64,000 bases of DNA from Macrothele yani (Eukaryota > Arthropoda > Arachnida > Araneae > Macrothelidae): the NCBI GenBank assembly GCA_039090855.1, contig CM077034.1, positions 228,434,701-228,498,700 of the forward strand. The letters run 5' to 3'. Below the pieces are notes generated by a model. The model was not told the origin of the DNA. It saw nothing but the letters and a program-made list of their open reading frames with translations, and ran no database searches. Shown piece after piece: positions 33,206 through 44,920 of this stretch. Made by a program: the position numbers and the translations under genes. Numbering within the stretch: the first letter of the stretch is position 1; each line of letters begins with the position of its first letter.

Positions 33206-35224
33206 CATACATGAGATTCTTCCACGAATTCGCGGAATTTCGCTTTTTCGGCATCATCTTGGTTATTCTCGAGGTCATTGCAAAAATGAAGAGAAATTTT
33301 TCAGGATTTTTTAGGGGGGGTCGTCGTTCTATAGAAAAATAAAAAAAAGCGGAATTCCGCGATTCCGCTTTTTTGTGGAGTAAAAGAACTAAGCACTTTC
33401 TAGCTTAAAGTGTTGTTTTTGGAGCAGACGCGGGGGGCAAGAAGAAATGTTAGAGGGTGGAGTCAGGAGCTCAATTCGTTTACTGCTGTCAACAATGGAT
33501 GGGATGTCAGTCACTTGAGCATCGCAGCGCAAAGGGTGGAAGCTCCGCCTACTCCGTGCGTTAGGGAAACTACCGCAGCCCTTTCCGTGTCTTGCGGGAA
33601 ATCGCCACTCTGCATTCTATCAGGGCCAAACTATCCGCTTGATTCTATCCGTGACGTCATCGCCAGAAACTCTCTCTTGTAATTTGCAAATGTACCCGAA
33701 TGCGTTCCCGCTTTTCTGAGATCGTTCGAGAATCGAAGCACTCGTGAATCCTCTTCCTATGGAGGATGCCAAAAAATACGGAACCTCCGTAATTATTACG
33801 GATTTCCCCGGGATTATGGGTGACTGACAAAAAAATTATGGATATTCAGATTTTCGCTTGTTATTAAGAAAGTTTTACTGATTTTGTAAATAATCGACGT
33901 AAAAGCCTCTGAACAAAGTTCGTAACACAGCCCTTTGTCTTTTTTTTTTTCTCAGGTGGTGGAATTTATTTTGCTTGTTTCAAAGTGTGAACAAAAAAAA
34001 ATGCCCGTCGTGCTTCTTTCGCCGTGGCCCGGGATTACGTCGACCTGAAGCATCTGAATATAAAGTTCGTGACGCAGCTTTCTTTTCTTAAATTCGTCCC
34101 CCCCCCCCGAAGAGAAATAATTTGTTTTGCTTGTTTGAAAGCTAAGTGGAAAGGAAGAATGGCGCCACGCCGGAATTATGTAGGCCTGGCAGGCTTCTTT
34201 TGTCGTGATCCGGAATTACGTTGGTTCGGACGTGCTTCTTTTGCCGTGATCCGGAATTACGTTGGTTCGGACGTGCTTTCGCTGTTGCCCAGAATTGTGA
34301 CGAACCTTTTTTGGTTTTTTTTTTCTAAGGAGGAGGAATGTGTTCTGCTTGTTTGAAAACTTAGTGGAAAGAAAGCACGGCGCCCGGCTAGGATAACGTC
34401 GGCCCGAAGCCGCTGAACAAAGTTCGTGACGCAACTCTGTTTCTTTCCTTTCTTTTTTTTTTTTTCTAAGGAAGAATGTGTTTTGCATGTCTGAAAGCTA
34501 AGTGTGGGGGGGGGGGCACGGCTTCGGGCCGTTATTACGTCGGGCCGAAGCCTCTAAAAAGTTCGTGACGCAGCTTTCCGTTTTTTTTTTTTTTTTGCTT
34601 TTTATTTTATTCTTTCTTTCTAAGAAGGAATTTGTTTTGCTTGTTTGAAAGCTAAGTGGAAAGAATGTGTCATGGGAGGCTCAAAAACAGTTTGAAAAAC
34701 AAGAATTCGGCAGAGAAAATCTCCCCACTTGCTTGACGTTGATGGAGATTCATGTCACCATATTCACAATGCAAGCAAAAAATTTTGCAAGCCATTTTAT
34801 AAGGTTACATTGAGAAATACTTTATCGACTTCTTCAATGACTAAAAACTAAGCTGTAGATATATGTTTCTAATTCTTGCAAGTTTCTAATTGCTTGACTA
34901 AATTCACAAACTTTCCTAGACAAATACTTTTCACCTCAGGATTTAGCTAGTAAAGATTCACATGTAAGTTTTTAAATCTGATTTCTTAAAATATTTCATT
35001 TTATTTTGTTCTTAAATCCCTACTTTTCTATTGTGAATATAATAATGTGCTTCACTTTAATATTTTCTTCCATAATTTACAGAAAATAATTCCATATGGC
35101 TAGCATACTCTTAAATATTGTATATATGCTGTATTTGAATTTGCTCAACGCGCGTTCGCGTGTCCCAATTTTCCACCCAGTTAAAAAGTTCAGCTTTTTT
35201 TGTCATCGGCCGGTCTCATGTATG
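33206..35224. mobile_element. Unclassified TIR element nested in Tigger, 6-bp TSD
   Basis: Ends CATACATGAGA (33206) and TCTCATGTATG (35224) are exact inverted repeats. ATAAAG flanks both sides (33200-33205 and 35225-35230) and is present once in the inferred uninterrupted Tigger codons. The length is 2019 bp. Inside are GC-rich patches, G and C runs, a degenerate minisatellite and CCGGAATTACG repeats; no transposase is recognised, so it looks non-autonomous. The first 110 bp resemble the 192-bp satellite unit. The superfamily is open. Confidence 0.85.
33900..34670. repeat. Degenerate tandem repeat inside nested element
   Basis: Imperfect units share GTTCGTGACGCAGC, a T run, TTTGTTTTGCTTGTTTGAAA and GCTAAGTGGAAAG. 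They appear about five times, with an extra local repeat of GGAATTACGTTGGTTCGGAC at 34210-34270. Spacing is irregular. Confidence 0.75.
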
Positions 35225-36063
35225 ATAAAGACCTTCACGAAACAGTTTTCTATCATGGCTAAAAGAACCTTCCGAGAACTTTCGCTTCAAACCATCTTTA
35301 TTTTTTAAAATTGTGGATAGTGAATTTGCCGGAATGCCAAATGTTTTGGCTACGTCGCACTTCTTTTTCCCTTTCTCCACCAAATTGATTACTTCAATTT
35401 TTTCACTTAAACTCAGGGTTTTTCGTTTAACAACTGACATGATTTGTCATCTTGTGTTGATGCGTTCTAACGAAGGAATTTGTGAGAAAAATTGCTGCTT
35501 CCAAAGCTTTAAACCATCAGATGCGCCCGCTTAGGAATCGCAGAAGTGCGACTAAGACAAACGTCTGCCTATCTGGTCCATCCGAACAATTTAACATACG
35601 GCCCCAAAACAAAGACGCTGACATCGGACACCCCTGGCATGATTCCCCAACACCCCACCCCCTGATCCTTTGTCGCATTCCCCCTTCTGTTCTGAAGCTG
35701 GGAAACAGATTATTTACCCTCTAAGCTCTAGGGGTGATGAAGTGGGGGTCCATTTAGTGAAGGAGGATTAAGGAAATTTGGAGGATTCCGACACCGCCTG
35801 GCTAGTCCGGCCATTTCTCTGAGTCAGAGGTCTCATGATATCCTGAAGAAGAAAGACAAGAAAATGGCTACTTTCCCGCAGGAGAAATGTTGAATGGGGA
35901 AAAGGCAAAAACTTCGTTATATATGAATTTGGACAAAACTGCTGTTCGTAATATCCAGTTGAAATAACATTACGATGGCATTGAAAATTCAGGGAACTGC
36001 AAAGGCATCGATATATATGAACCTTCCTTATATCCGAGCTCGTTATATGAGGGTTCAACTGTA

Positions 36064-36411
36064 GTCAAAACCATTGTTGAAATCTGATTTTTGATTGCTA
36101 TCCCATGTAGGGATGCACCACCACCCTGGTGGTGCAGTAGTCTGAGCCAGCCTTTGTGAAACTGCTGAAATTTCTACTAGCCAGTGTGGCTAGTGACAAA
36201 AAATTTTTACTAGACAATTGCCCATGCAAAGTTAAATCATAATAATAATTCCGTAATTCTCTACTTACATTCTGTGAAATTAAATGGGTAAATGTTTTTG
36301 TTTTCTTTATAATGAGAGACAACTCTTCCATTAACTTCATAAAAACATCCAGAGCAGTTACTACATAAGTTCCTTAGATTGACTGCAAATATTTCATATG
36401 CCATGAAAGAA
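36064..36411. other. Intron spacer, short palindrome
   Basis: No gene. A small palindrome, GCACCACCACCCTGGTGGTGC minus one base per side, lies at about 36116-36136. Confidence 0.5.
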
Positions 36412-38158
36412 AGAATCATGAAAGAAATACGGGATTACGCCATATAATACAAATTTTGAAGATGACAATCCGATTTTTAGCGTAAATGTGACAAGGATGG
36501 TAAGTCAGATAATATCCGAAAACAGTTTTTTTTTCATCGTCCTGGAGCGGGAGTGGAATCCGCGTCTCCCAGATAACGCCCGGGTATGCTAACCACTACA
36601 CCACCCAGAACGACCAAGTTTCAAGTTTCCGATCAATTTGAATATAACCATCACAGGATTCGCTAGTCGAAGCAACCGACATTCATGTTTAGCGAATCTG
36701 GAGGTTAAGAATCCTATCCCGTGATTGCCCGGAGAAGCAGATAAATCATGAAAGAAATACGGGTTTACGCCATATAATACAAATTTTTGAAGATGACAAT
36801 CTGATTTTTGGCGTAAATGTGACCATCATGGTAAGTCAGAATATAACCGAAAACTTGAAAATTTTCATCGTCCTGGAGCGGGACTCGAATCCGTGTCTCC
36901 CAGATAACGCCCAGGTATGCTAACCACTACACCACCCAGAACAACCAAGTTTCAAGTTTCCGATCAATTTGAATATAACCATCACAGGATTCGCTTGTCG
37001 AAGCAACTGGCATTCATGTTTAGCGAATCTGGAGGTTAAGAATCCTATCCCATGATTGCCCGGAGAAGCAGATAAATCATGAAAGAAATACGGGTTTACG
37101 CCATATAATACAAATTTTTGAAGATGACAATCCGATTTTTGGCGTAAATGTGACAAGGATGGTAAGTCAGATAATATACGAAAACAGTTTTTTTTTTCAT
37201 CGTCCTGGAGCGGGACTTAAATCCGCGTCTCCCAGATAGCGCCCGGGTATGCTAACCACTACACCACCCAGAACGACCAAGTTTCAAGTTTCCGATCAAT
37301 TTGAATTTAACCATCACGGGATTCGCTAGTCGAAGCAACCGGCATTCATGTTTAGCGAATCTGGAGGTTAAGAATCTTATCCCGTGTTTGCCCGGAGAAG
37401 CAGATAAATCATGAAAGAAATACGGGATTACGCCATATAATACAAATTTTGAAGATGACAATCCGATTTTTGGCGTAAATGTGACAAGGATGGTAAGTCA
37501 GATAATATCTGAAAACTTGAAAATTTTCATCGTCCTGGAGCGGGACTCGAATCCGTGTCTCCCAGATAACGCCCAGGTATGCTAACCACTACACCACCCA
37601 GAACAACCAAGTTTCAAGTTTCCGATCAATTTGAATATAACCATCACAGGATTCGCTTGTCGAAGCAACTGGCATTCATGTTTAGCGAATCTGGAGGTTA
37701 AGAATCCTATCCCATGATTGCCCGGAGAAGCAGATAAATCATGAAAGAAATACGGGTTTACGCCATATAATACAAATTTTTGAAGATGACAATCCGATTT
37801 TTGGCGTAAATGTGACAAGGATGGTAAGTCAGATAATATACGAAAACAGTTTTTTTTTTCATCGTCCTGGAGCGGGACTTAAATCCGCGTCTCCCGGGAC
37901 TTAAATCCGCGTCTCCCAGATAGCGCCCGGGTATGCTAACCACTACACCACCCAGAACGACCAAGTTTCAAGTTTCCGATCAATTTGAATTTAACCATCA
38001 CGGGATTCGCTAGTCGAAGCAACCGGCATTCATGTTTAGCGAATCTGGAGGTTAAGAATCTTATCCCGTGTTTGCCCGGAGAAGCAGATAAATCATGAAA
38101 GAAATACGGGATTACGCCATATAATACAAATTTTGAAGATGACAATCCGATTTTTGGC
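36412..38158. repeat. 331-bp satellite carrying a tRNA-like core
   Basis: The start ATCATGAAAGAAATACGGG recurs near 36416, 36747, 37077, 37409, 37740 and 38093. Spacing is about 331, and 353 in the last unit because of a 22-base internal duplication (CGGGACTTAAATCCGCGTCT). Alternate units are most alike, giving a roughly 662-bp dimer. Each full unit contains a minus-strand tRNA-like segment (see separate entry). Confidence 0.93.
36541..36612 (-). other. tRNA-like sequence, first of five in satellite
   Basis: Read on the minus strand, the segment begins GTTCTGGGTGGTGTAGTGG and ends CTCCAGGAC. The outer 7 bases pair fully with one G-T. A-box-like TGGTGTAGTGGTTAGC and B-box-like GGATTCCACTCC are present. 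The anticodon stem CCCGG/CTGGG closes a 7-base loop whose middle reads GTT, but the base before it is C instead of the usual T. Other copies lie near 36865-36940, 37204-37275, 37530-37600 and 37865-37960. No T-run terminator follows. It is probably a SINE head or tRNA pseudogene, not a working tRNA gene. Confidence 0.65.
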
Positions 38159-38711
38159 TTTTTTAGTCACTGTTGACAGAGGTTTAACCGCCTGGGAATG
38201 TAAATAGTGTAATTATGTACATAGTGTTTTTAACTGAATGTATGAATGAGTGGTATGGTGTGTATGTTTTGTGAGGTATTTATGGAGATGACGAGCTATG
38301 GTTACGTCTCATATGGCAGAGAGAAACCTACGTTTTTTGTCCAGTAAACAACAAAAAAAAAAAAAAAAAGGAAAATACGATGTTTCATCCCCGGAAGAAT
38401 GAATCTCATAGGCAAAAGAGTCTTTCAACCTTTGAAGGCCAACAACATTACACGGTGACGATTGAAGTGTTACAGAAAAAAAAAAGTGACCATGATCTTT
38501 CGGGTAAGTGATTGGTTATTTTAATAATATATCATGCAGATTTTCCTACTCCAGGAGCTGTTCCAAAATGGGTACTCTGCGCTTCCACCACTGTACGTAA
38601 TTTATTTTTGAGAGGACATTGAAGTTAGATGTCTAATTTCTTTAATAATTAAAAGAGGGACAAAAGCTAGGATTTGTATGCATAAAGTAGCACTAATAAT
38701 GTTGATACAGT
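38159..38711. other. Intron sequence, poly-A end-like stretch
   Basis: No gene recognised. An A run at about 38351-38369, after GTCCAGTAAACAAC, could be the 3' end of a retroposed sequence, but no target duplication is visible. Confidence 0.4.
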
Positions 38712-38931
38712 TTACCGCTGATACATACTGTGTCTGGTCTTCCCATCAGACGTATCTGCCCACCACAATTGAATAGCATTTTGAGGATCAAAATCTTCAG
38801 TTGAAGGGTCATTGCATCTAATCATCATTAAGTCATTTAAAGTGTCACTATTCAGACATTCCCGATTACTCAGTTTTATGAGGTTCATTTCTGAAAAGCC
38901 ACGCTCACAAGGAGCAAGTACTACATGGCAT
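38712..38931 (-). pseudogene. hAT transposase C-terminal fragment
   Basis: The minus strand is open from about 38931 to the stop at 38712-38714. It reads CERGFSEMNLIKLSNRECLN, SDTLNDLMMIRCNDPS and AIQLWWADTS. CERGFS.MN.IK with LNDLMMI is the dimerisation (hATC) region of hAT transposases and of genes derived from them. The rest of the transposase is absent; the sequence upstream on this strand is the tandem array. The fragment itself has no stop, but only about 70 residues remain. Confidence 0.75.
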
Positions 38932-38939
38932 TAGATGTA

Positions 38940-41900
38940 ACAGCTGCATCATCTTAAAAACATTGCCATAACAGTTTGTTTCTTTTTGTTCGGCATATAT
39001 GTGACTGAACAGAGATTCAAAGATAATTCTTTTACCTGTAGATGACATTATACTTTTTGCAAGGTATACCATGGCAATGATGAAATATACTGTGGCAAAG
39101 GTACATTATACTGTATTATGGCAAAGGTTGCTTTAGTAACCTTTACCCTTTGGTCGCTCCAGGCTGATCCGTCAGCAGATTAAGTTTCTCTCAAAGCCCA
39201 CCTTCACTTCCATTCATTTTCCAAGCAGCTGCATCTTCTTAAAAAATATTGCCATAACAGGCCTGGTTGTTTCTTTTTGTTCAGCATATATGTGGCTAAA
39301 CAGAGATTCAAATATAATTCCTTTACTTGTAGATGACATTATACTATTTGCAAGGTATACCATGGCAAAGATCAAATATACCATGGCAAAGGTACATTAT
39401 ACTGTATTATGGCAAAGGTTGCTTTAGTAACAACATTGACCCTTTGGTCACTCCAGGCTGATCTGTCAGCAGATTAAGTTTCTCTCAAAGCCCACCTTCA
39501 CTTCCATTCATTTTCCAAGCAACTGCATCTTCTTAAAAAATATTGCCATAACAGGCCTGGTTGTTTCTTTTTGTTCAGCATATATGTGACTAAACAGAGA
39601 TTCAAATATAATTCCTTTACCTGTAGATGACATTATACTTTTTGCAAGGTATACCATGGCAAAGGTACATTATACGGTATCATGGCAAAGGTTTCTTTAG
39701 TAACCTTGAACCTTTTGGTCGCTCCAGGCAGATCTGTCAGCAGATTAAGTTTCTCTCAAAGCCCACCTTCACTTCCATTCATTTTCCAAGCAACTGCATC
39801 TTCTTAAAAAATATTGCCATAACTGGCCTGGTTGTTTCTTTTTGTTCAGCATATATGTGACTAAACAGAGATTCAAATATAATTCCTTTACTTGTAGATG
39901 ATGTTATACTTTGTACAAGGTATACCATGGCAAAGGTTGTTTTTAGTAACCTTGACCCTTTGGTCGCTCCAGACTGATCCTTCAGCAGATTAAGTTTCTC
40001 TCAAAGCGCCCCTTCACTTTCATTCATTTTCCGAGCAGCTTCATCTTCCTAAAAAATATTGCCATAACAGGCCTGGTTGTTTCTTTTTTGTTCAGCATAT
40101 ATGTGACTAAACAGAGATTCAAAGATAATTCTTTTACCTGTAGATAGCATTATACTTTTTGCAAGGTATACCATGGCAAAGGTACATTATACTTTATTGT
40201 GGCAAAGGTTGCTTTAGTAACCTTGACCCTTTGGTTGCTCCAGGCTGATCTGTCAGCAGATTAAGTTTCTCTTAAAGCCCACCTTCACTTCCATTCATTT
40301 TCCAAGCAGCTGCATCTTCTTAAAAAATATTACCATAACAGGCCTGGTTGTTTCTTTTTGTTCAGCATATATGTGACTAAACAGAGATTCAAATATAATT
40401 CCTTTACTTGTAGATGACATTATACTATTTGCAAGGTATACCATGGCAAAGATCAAATATACCATGGCAAAGGTACATTATACTGTATTATGGCAAAGGT
40501 TGCTTTAGTAACAACATTGACCCTTTGGTCACTCCAGGCTGATCTGTCAGCAGATTAAGTTTCTCTCAAAGCCCACCTTCACTTCCATTCATTTTCCAAG
40601 CAGCTGCATCTTCTTAAAAAATATTGCCATAACAGGCCTGGTTGTTTCTTTTTGTTCAGCATATATGTGACTAAACAGAGATTCAAATATAATTCCTTTA
40701 CCTGTAGATGGCATTATACTTTTTGCAAGGTATACCATGGCAAAGGTACATTATACTGTATTATGGCAAAGGTTGCTTCAGTAACCTTGACCCTTTGGTC
40801 TCTCCAGGCAGATCTGTCAGCAGATTAAGTTTCTCTCAAAGCCCACCTTCACTTCCATTCATTTTCCAAGCAGCTGCATCTTCTTAAAAAATATTGCCAT
40901 AACAGGCCTGGTTGTTTCTTTTTGTTCAGCATATATGTGGCTAAACAGAGATTCAAATATAATTCCTTTACCTGTAGATGGCATTATACTTTTTGCAAGG
41001 TATACCATGGCAAAGGTACATTATACTTTATTGTGGCAAAGGTTGCTTTAGTAACCTTGACCCTTTGGTTGCTCCAGGCTGATCTGTCAGCAGATTAAGT
41101 TTCTCTCAAAGCCCACCTTCACTTCCATTCATTTTCCAAGCAGCTGCATCTTCCTAAAAAATATTGCCATAACAGGCCTGGTTGTTTCTTTTTGTTCAGC
41201 ATATATGTGACTAAACAGAGATTCAAATATAATTCCTTTACTTGTAGATGCATGTTATACTTTGTACAAGGTATACCATGGCAAAGGTTGTTTTTAGTAA
41301 CCTTGACCCTTTGGTCGCTCCAGGCTGATCCTTCAGCAGATTAAGTTTCTCTCAAAGCGCCCCTTCACTTTCATTCATTTTCCGAGCAGCTTCATCTTCC
41401 TAAAAAATATTGCCTTAACAGGCCTGGTTGTTTCTTTTTGTTCAGCATATATGTGACTAAATAGAGATTCAAAGATAATTCTTTTACCTGTAGATGACAT
41501 TATACTTTTTGCAAGGTATACCATGGCAAAGGTACATTATACTGTATTATGGCAAAGGTTGCTTCAGTAACCTTGACCCTTTGGTCGCTCCAGGCTGATC
41601 CGTCAGCAGATTAAGTTTCTCTCAAAGCCCACCTTCACTTCCATTCATTTTCCAAGCAGCTGCATCTTCCTAAAAATATAGCCATAACAGGCCTGGTTGT
41701 TTCTTTTTGTTCAGCATATATGTGACTAAACAGAGATTCAAAGATAATTCCTTTACTTGTAGATGATGTTATACTTTGTACAAGGTATACCATGGCAAGG
41801 TACATTATACTGTATTATGGCAAAGGTTGCTTCAGTAACCTTGACCCTTTGGTTGCTCCAGGCTGATCTGTCAGCAGATTAAGTTTCTCTTAAAGCCCAC

Positions 41901-42577
41901 CTTCACTTCCATTCATTTTCCAAGCAGCTGCATCTTCTTAAAAAATATTGCCATAACAGGCCTGGTTGTTTCTTTTTGTTCAGCATATATGTGACTAAAC
42001 AGAGATTCAAAGATAATTCCTTTACTTGTAGATGATGTTATACTTTGTACAAGGTATACCATGACAAAGGTTGTTTTTAGTAACCTTGACCCTTTGGTTG
42101 CTCCAGGCTGATCTGTCAGCAGATTAAGTTTCTCTTAAAGCCCACCTTCACTTCCATTCATTTTCCAAGCAGCTGCATCTTCTTAAAAAATATTGCCATA
42201 ACAGGCCTGGTTGTTTCTTTTTGTTCAGCATATATGTGGCTAAACAGAGATTCAAATATAATTCCTTTACTTGTAGATGACATTATATTATTTGCAAGGT
42301 ATACCATGGCAAAGATCAAATATACCATGGCAAAGGTACATTATACTGTATTATGGCAAAGGTTGTTTTAGTTAACCTTGACCCTTTGGTCACTCCAGGC
42401 TGATCCTTCAGCAGATTAAGTTTCTCTCAAAGTGCCCCTTCACTTTCATTCATTTTCCGAGCAGCTGCATCTTCTTAAAAAATATTGCCATAACAGGCCT
42501 GGTTGTTTCTTTTTGTTCAGCATATATGTGACTAAACAGAGATTCAAATATAATTCCTTTACCTGTAGATGATGTTA
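38940..42577. repeat. Satellite array, 240-300 bp units, about 13 copies
   Basis: The motif ATTGCCATAACAGGCCTGGT recurs near 38965, 39249, 39543, 39815, 40059, 40330, 40623, 40895, 41166, 41408, 41680, 41947, 42196 and 42485. Each unit also carries CAGCATATATGTGACTAAAC, GGTATACCATGGCAAAGGT and GCAGATTAAGTTTCTCT. Length differences come from one or two copies of ATACCATGGCAAAG. The last unit is cut by the Tc1 element at 42580. Confidence 0.95.
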
Positions 42578-42579
42578 TA

Positions 42580-44071
42580 CACTGCTGGACAATTGCGAAG
42601 GACGGATCATAAACGGCTATATAGCTCATAAAAAAGTAAGTGTCTTTGGATGCCAAGTGAAATAAAATAATGTCAGAATGCCAGGGCATTACAAAAAAGA
42701 AAATTTATTGTGCTCTGAAATCCAGAAGGCTTTGGAACGTGTTCAAGGGACAAACAGGCCATTTTGTGCAGAATACGTAAATGTGAAAAAAATGCAATTA
42801 CCGTCCGCAGGCGTTCCGGTGTAAGATGTCAATACGGGATATGGCCAACATTATCAAGCAGCTGTTGGGGTAATTTATCCCATTTCTCTGTCAGTGCACG
42901 GATGAGGGTGTCCTTGTTTATTGGAGGGCATTGGCGACCAGCAAGACTCCTCCCCAAAGCATCCCACACATTTTCAATGGGATTCAGATCTGGAGAACGT
43001 GCTGGCCATACGAGACGTTGAATATCCTCGCTCTCAAGACACTCCTGGACAGCGACTGTTCGATGACATGTTGCGTTGTCGTCCATGAAAATGAATCTAT
43101 CACCGACAGCACCACGGAACATGCGGACATGAGGTAGCAGAACATCATTAATGTATCGTTGGCCAGTCATAGTCCCAGTTGGAATCACATAGAGGGACTT
43201 ACGGCCATTGATCATGATGCCAGCCCATACCATGACACTACATGTCGAATATCAGTCCCTTTCCTGTATGTTTGCTGGACAATATGCAGTACCACTATCA
43301 CGCCAGATCAGTTGTCGTCGACAATCAGACGATAGACTGTATCTACTCTCATCTGAGAAGAGGACAACAGACCAGTCGTTCTCAGTCCAATTGCGATGTT
43401 GATGGCACCATTGCACCCGGGCGGTACGGTGACGTCTGGACAATGGGATGCACACAACAGGACGGCGGGCGTATAGTCCTCCTTCAGGCAAACGTCTGGC
43501 GACAGTTTTTCGGGAGATCCGCTTGCCAGTAGCAGCCATAAACTGATTTGCTACCTCACTAGCTGTGCTGCGCCGGTGTCTTTTTGTTGATAGCACTATG
43601 TACCGATCTTCTGCAGGTGTCGTACTGCGAACACGACCTCCCCGTGACGTTTGCTACACTCTCCATTTGTTTGAAATGATTTCCAAAGCCTTGAAACAAC
43701 ACTGTGGCTGACGTCGAACTCCCTGGCAACATCTGTTATTTTTCGCCCTTCTTCAATCTTGCCCATAATACGGCCACGCGTAAAATCATCTAGGTGATGT
43801 CGGGAAGACATACTGAAAATTGCAAGTTCGTCAATTGATTCTTTCCCTTTCCACTTTGCGTTTGAACAACAACGGTCAATACGCGTCAAATCCTTTATAT
43901 CTCTTATCAGCGCTACGACGTCACGAACAAGTTCGGCAATCCAAAATTTGCATACGCACAACACGTCTTACTGTATCCCGCACTTATGCTAATTTCCACA
44001 TTTTCCTGCCTTCCATTTTATGGTTGCTGTCGTTGCTATTGTCATCCGTCCTTAGTAATTGTCAGGCAGTG
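42580..44071 (-). mobile_element. Tc1-like element B, copy 2
   Basis: Same ends as 9371-10893, with TA at 42578-42579 and 44072-44073. The length is 1492 bp. It is inserted into the last unit of the preceding satellite. Confidence 0.95.
42829..43811 (-). pseudogene. Tc1-like transposase pseudogene (element B, copy 2)
   Basis: The ATG at 43811 opens MSSRHHLDDFTRGRIMGK as in copy 1. A one-base loss in a C run near 43640 shifts the frame. The next block ends in an in-frame TGA after ANIQERD, then the frame continues CSVMVWAGIMINGRKSLYV, FIFMDDNATCHRT and [12 protein letters not shown]. About 45 bases are missing near 42845, removing most of the C-terminal MTRRVESCIALH segment. All three catalytic residues are present. 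Confidence 0.9.
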
Positions 44072-44713
44072 TATGTATACTTAAAAGGCTAATCTGCAAT
44101 TCAGTATTGATCTGCTTTATGCACTTATTTTTTAATACTAGCAAAAATTTTATTTATTCATTTTTTATTAATCATGCTAATGATGTTATTTGTTTGCCTT
44201 TATTAAATGCTCAGAACCATTTATATAATCAATATAAATCACAGCTAATCTTAAGACTCCCGTTAGAATATCGCATTGCTCGTAAAATCGCACAATTGTC
44301 TAAATTCCATTCAATGTGGATGTCTCCTACAGGATGGTTCTCTGTTCACCGCAATAGAATCCGTCTTAAAAGTAATTAACTTATAAATTATCGCTTGTTA
44401 TGCTTTTGATTAATGTTTTCTTTAATAATATGTTCCTTCTATGTTATGCTTTTTTTCTCATCTAAAGATGTTTTTGTTAGAATAAAGTTGCGCTTGCTTT
44501 TACCAGCTGCCTCGCACGTGTTCGCGGATCTGGCCGCCAACAGTTTGAAACACCGCGCTTTCTTTCTCTCTTTCAAGTAATTTGACCTACTTTCATTTAC
44601 TGCGCACTGAGCCTTCGCGTTGAGCTTCACTTTTATGTGAATGGGAAAGCTTCTTTTATTTCTTTTCCAGCCGAACGAAGCCTTTAACTTCCACTATCGT
44701 CAGTCAATAAAAA
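44072..44713. other. Intron sequence, no gene recognised
   Basis: AT-rich to 44470, then more balanced composition. Open frames at 44059-44379 and 44439-44630 have no motif I recognise. Nothing firm is seen. Confidence 0.45.
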
Positions 44714-44756
44714 CAGGGGTGCTTATTTTCCTTAATTTCCGGAAATTCCGGAAATT

Positions 44757-44920
44757 TTCAGCTTTTTTTTTTTTTTTTTTTTTCACGGAAATTTTTAGCG
44801 TTGTACTGAAATTTTCGGCGGCGTTTTTTTTTTTTTTCACGGAAATTTTCGGCGGTGTTTTTTTTTTATTATTCACGGAAATTTTCGGCGGTGTTTTTTT
44901 TTTTTTTTTTTTTTTATGGC
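44757..44920. repeat. Minisatellite in hAT-type element
   Basis: Four units of a T run followed by CACGGAAATTTTCGGCGG, with T runs of different length. The long open frame across it is rich in Phe because of the T runs and is not a gene. Confidence 0.88.

Larger units (their letters stand above)
32095..35440 (-). pseudogene. Tigger transposase pseudogene (CENP-B-like), interrupted
   Basis: The ATG at 35440 opens MSVVKRKTLSLSEKIEVINL, then KKKCDVAKTFGIPANSLSTI, the pogo/CENP-B helix-turn-helix. The frame reaches GLY, is cut by the nested element, and resumes as LYTDVEAVLLKWFQEVRSEN. Downstream are YNADETGVFF (first catalytic Asp), LPEKTLAFKDEKCSGGK, LCANMDGSDKRELFVIGKSK and RANKKAWMT. Then comes a deletion that removes the second-Asp block normally reading VDNC.AH, so AWMT runs nearly straight into MDQGVIKNLKPHYRKKIL. 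An acidic tail follows. It is dead. Confidence 0.88.
31870..36061 (-). mobile_element. Tigger (pogo-superfamily) element, split by an insertion
   Basis: The left end CAGTCAAAACCGTTTATAAA is at 31870 and the right end, read on the minus strand as CAGTTGAACCCTCATATAAC, is at 36061. Both are flanked by TA. Removing the nested element at 33206-35224 leaves about 2.2 kb, close to a typical Tigger. Confidence 0.88.

Noticed and set aside
36541..36612. Functional tRNA-Asn-like gene
   Set aside because: Position before the anticodon is C, the T stem is mismatched, no T-run terminator follows, and it recurs only as part of a satellite.
38712..38931. Extra host exon of a hAT-derived gene
   Set aside because: It is on the minus strand inside EIF4G2 with no splice partners visible; a transposon relic explains it.
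42829..43811. Active Tc1 transposase
   Set aside because: A frameshift, a nonsense codon and a C-terminal deletion are visible.
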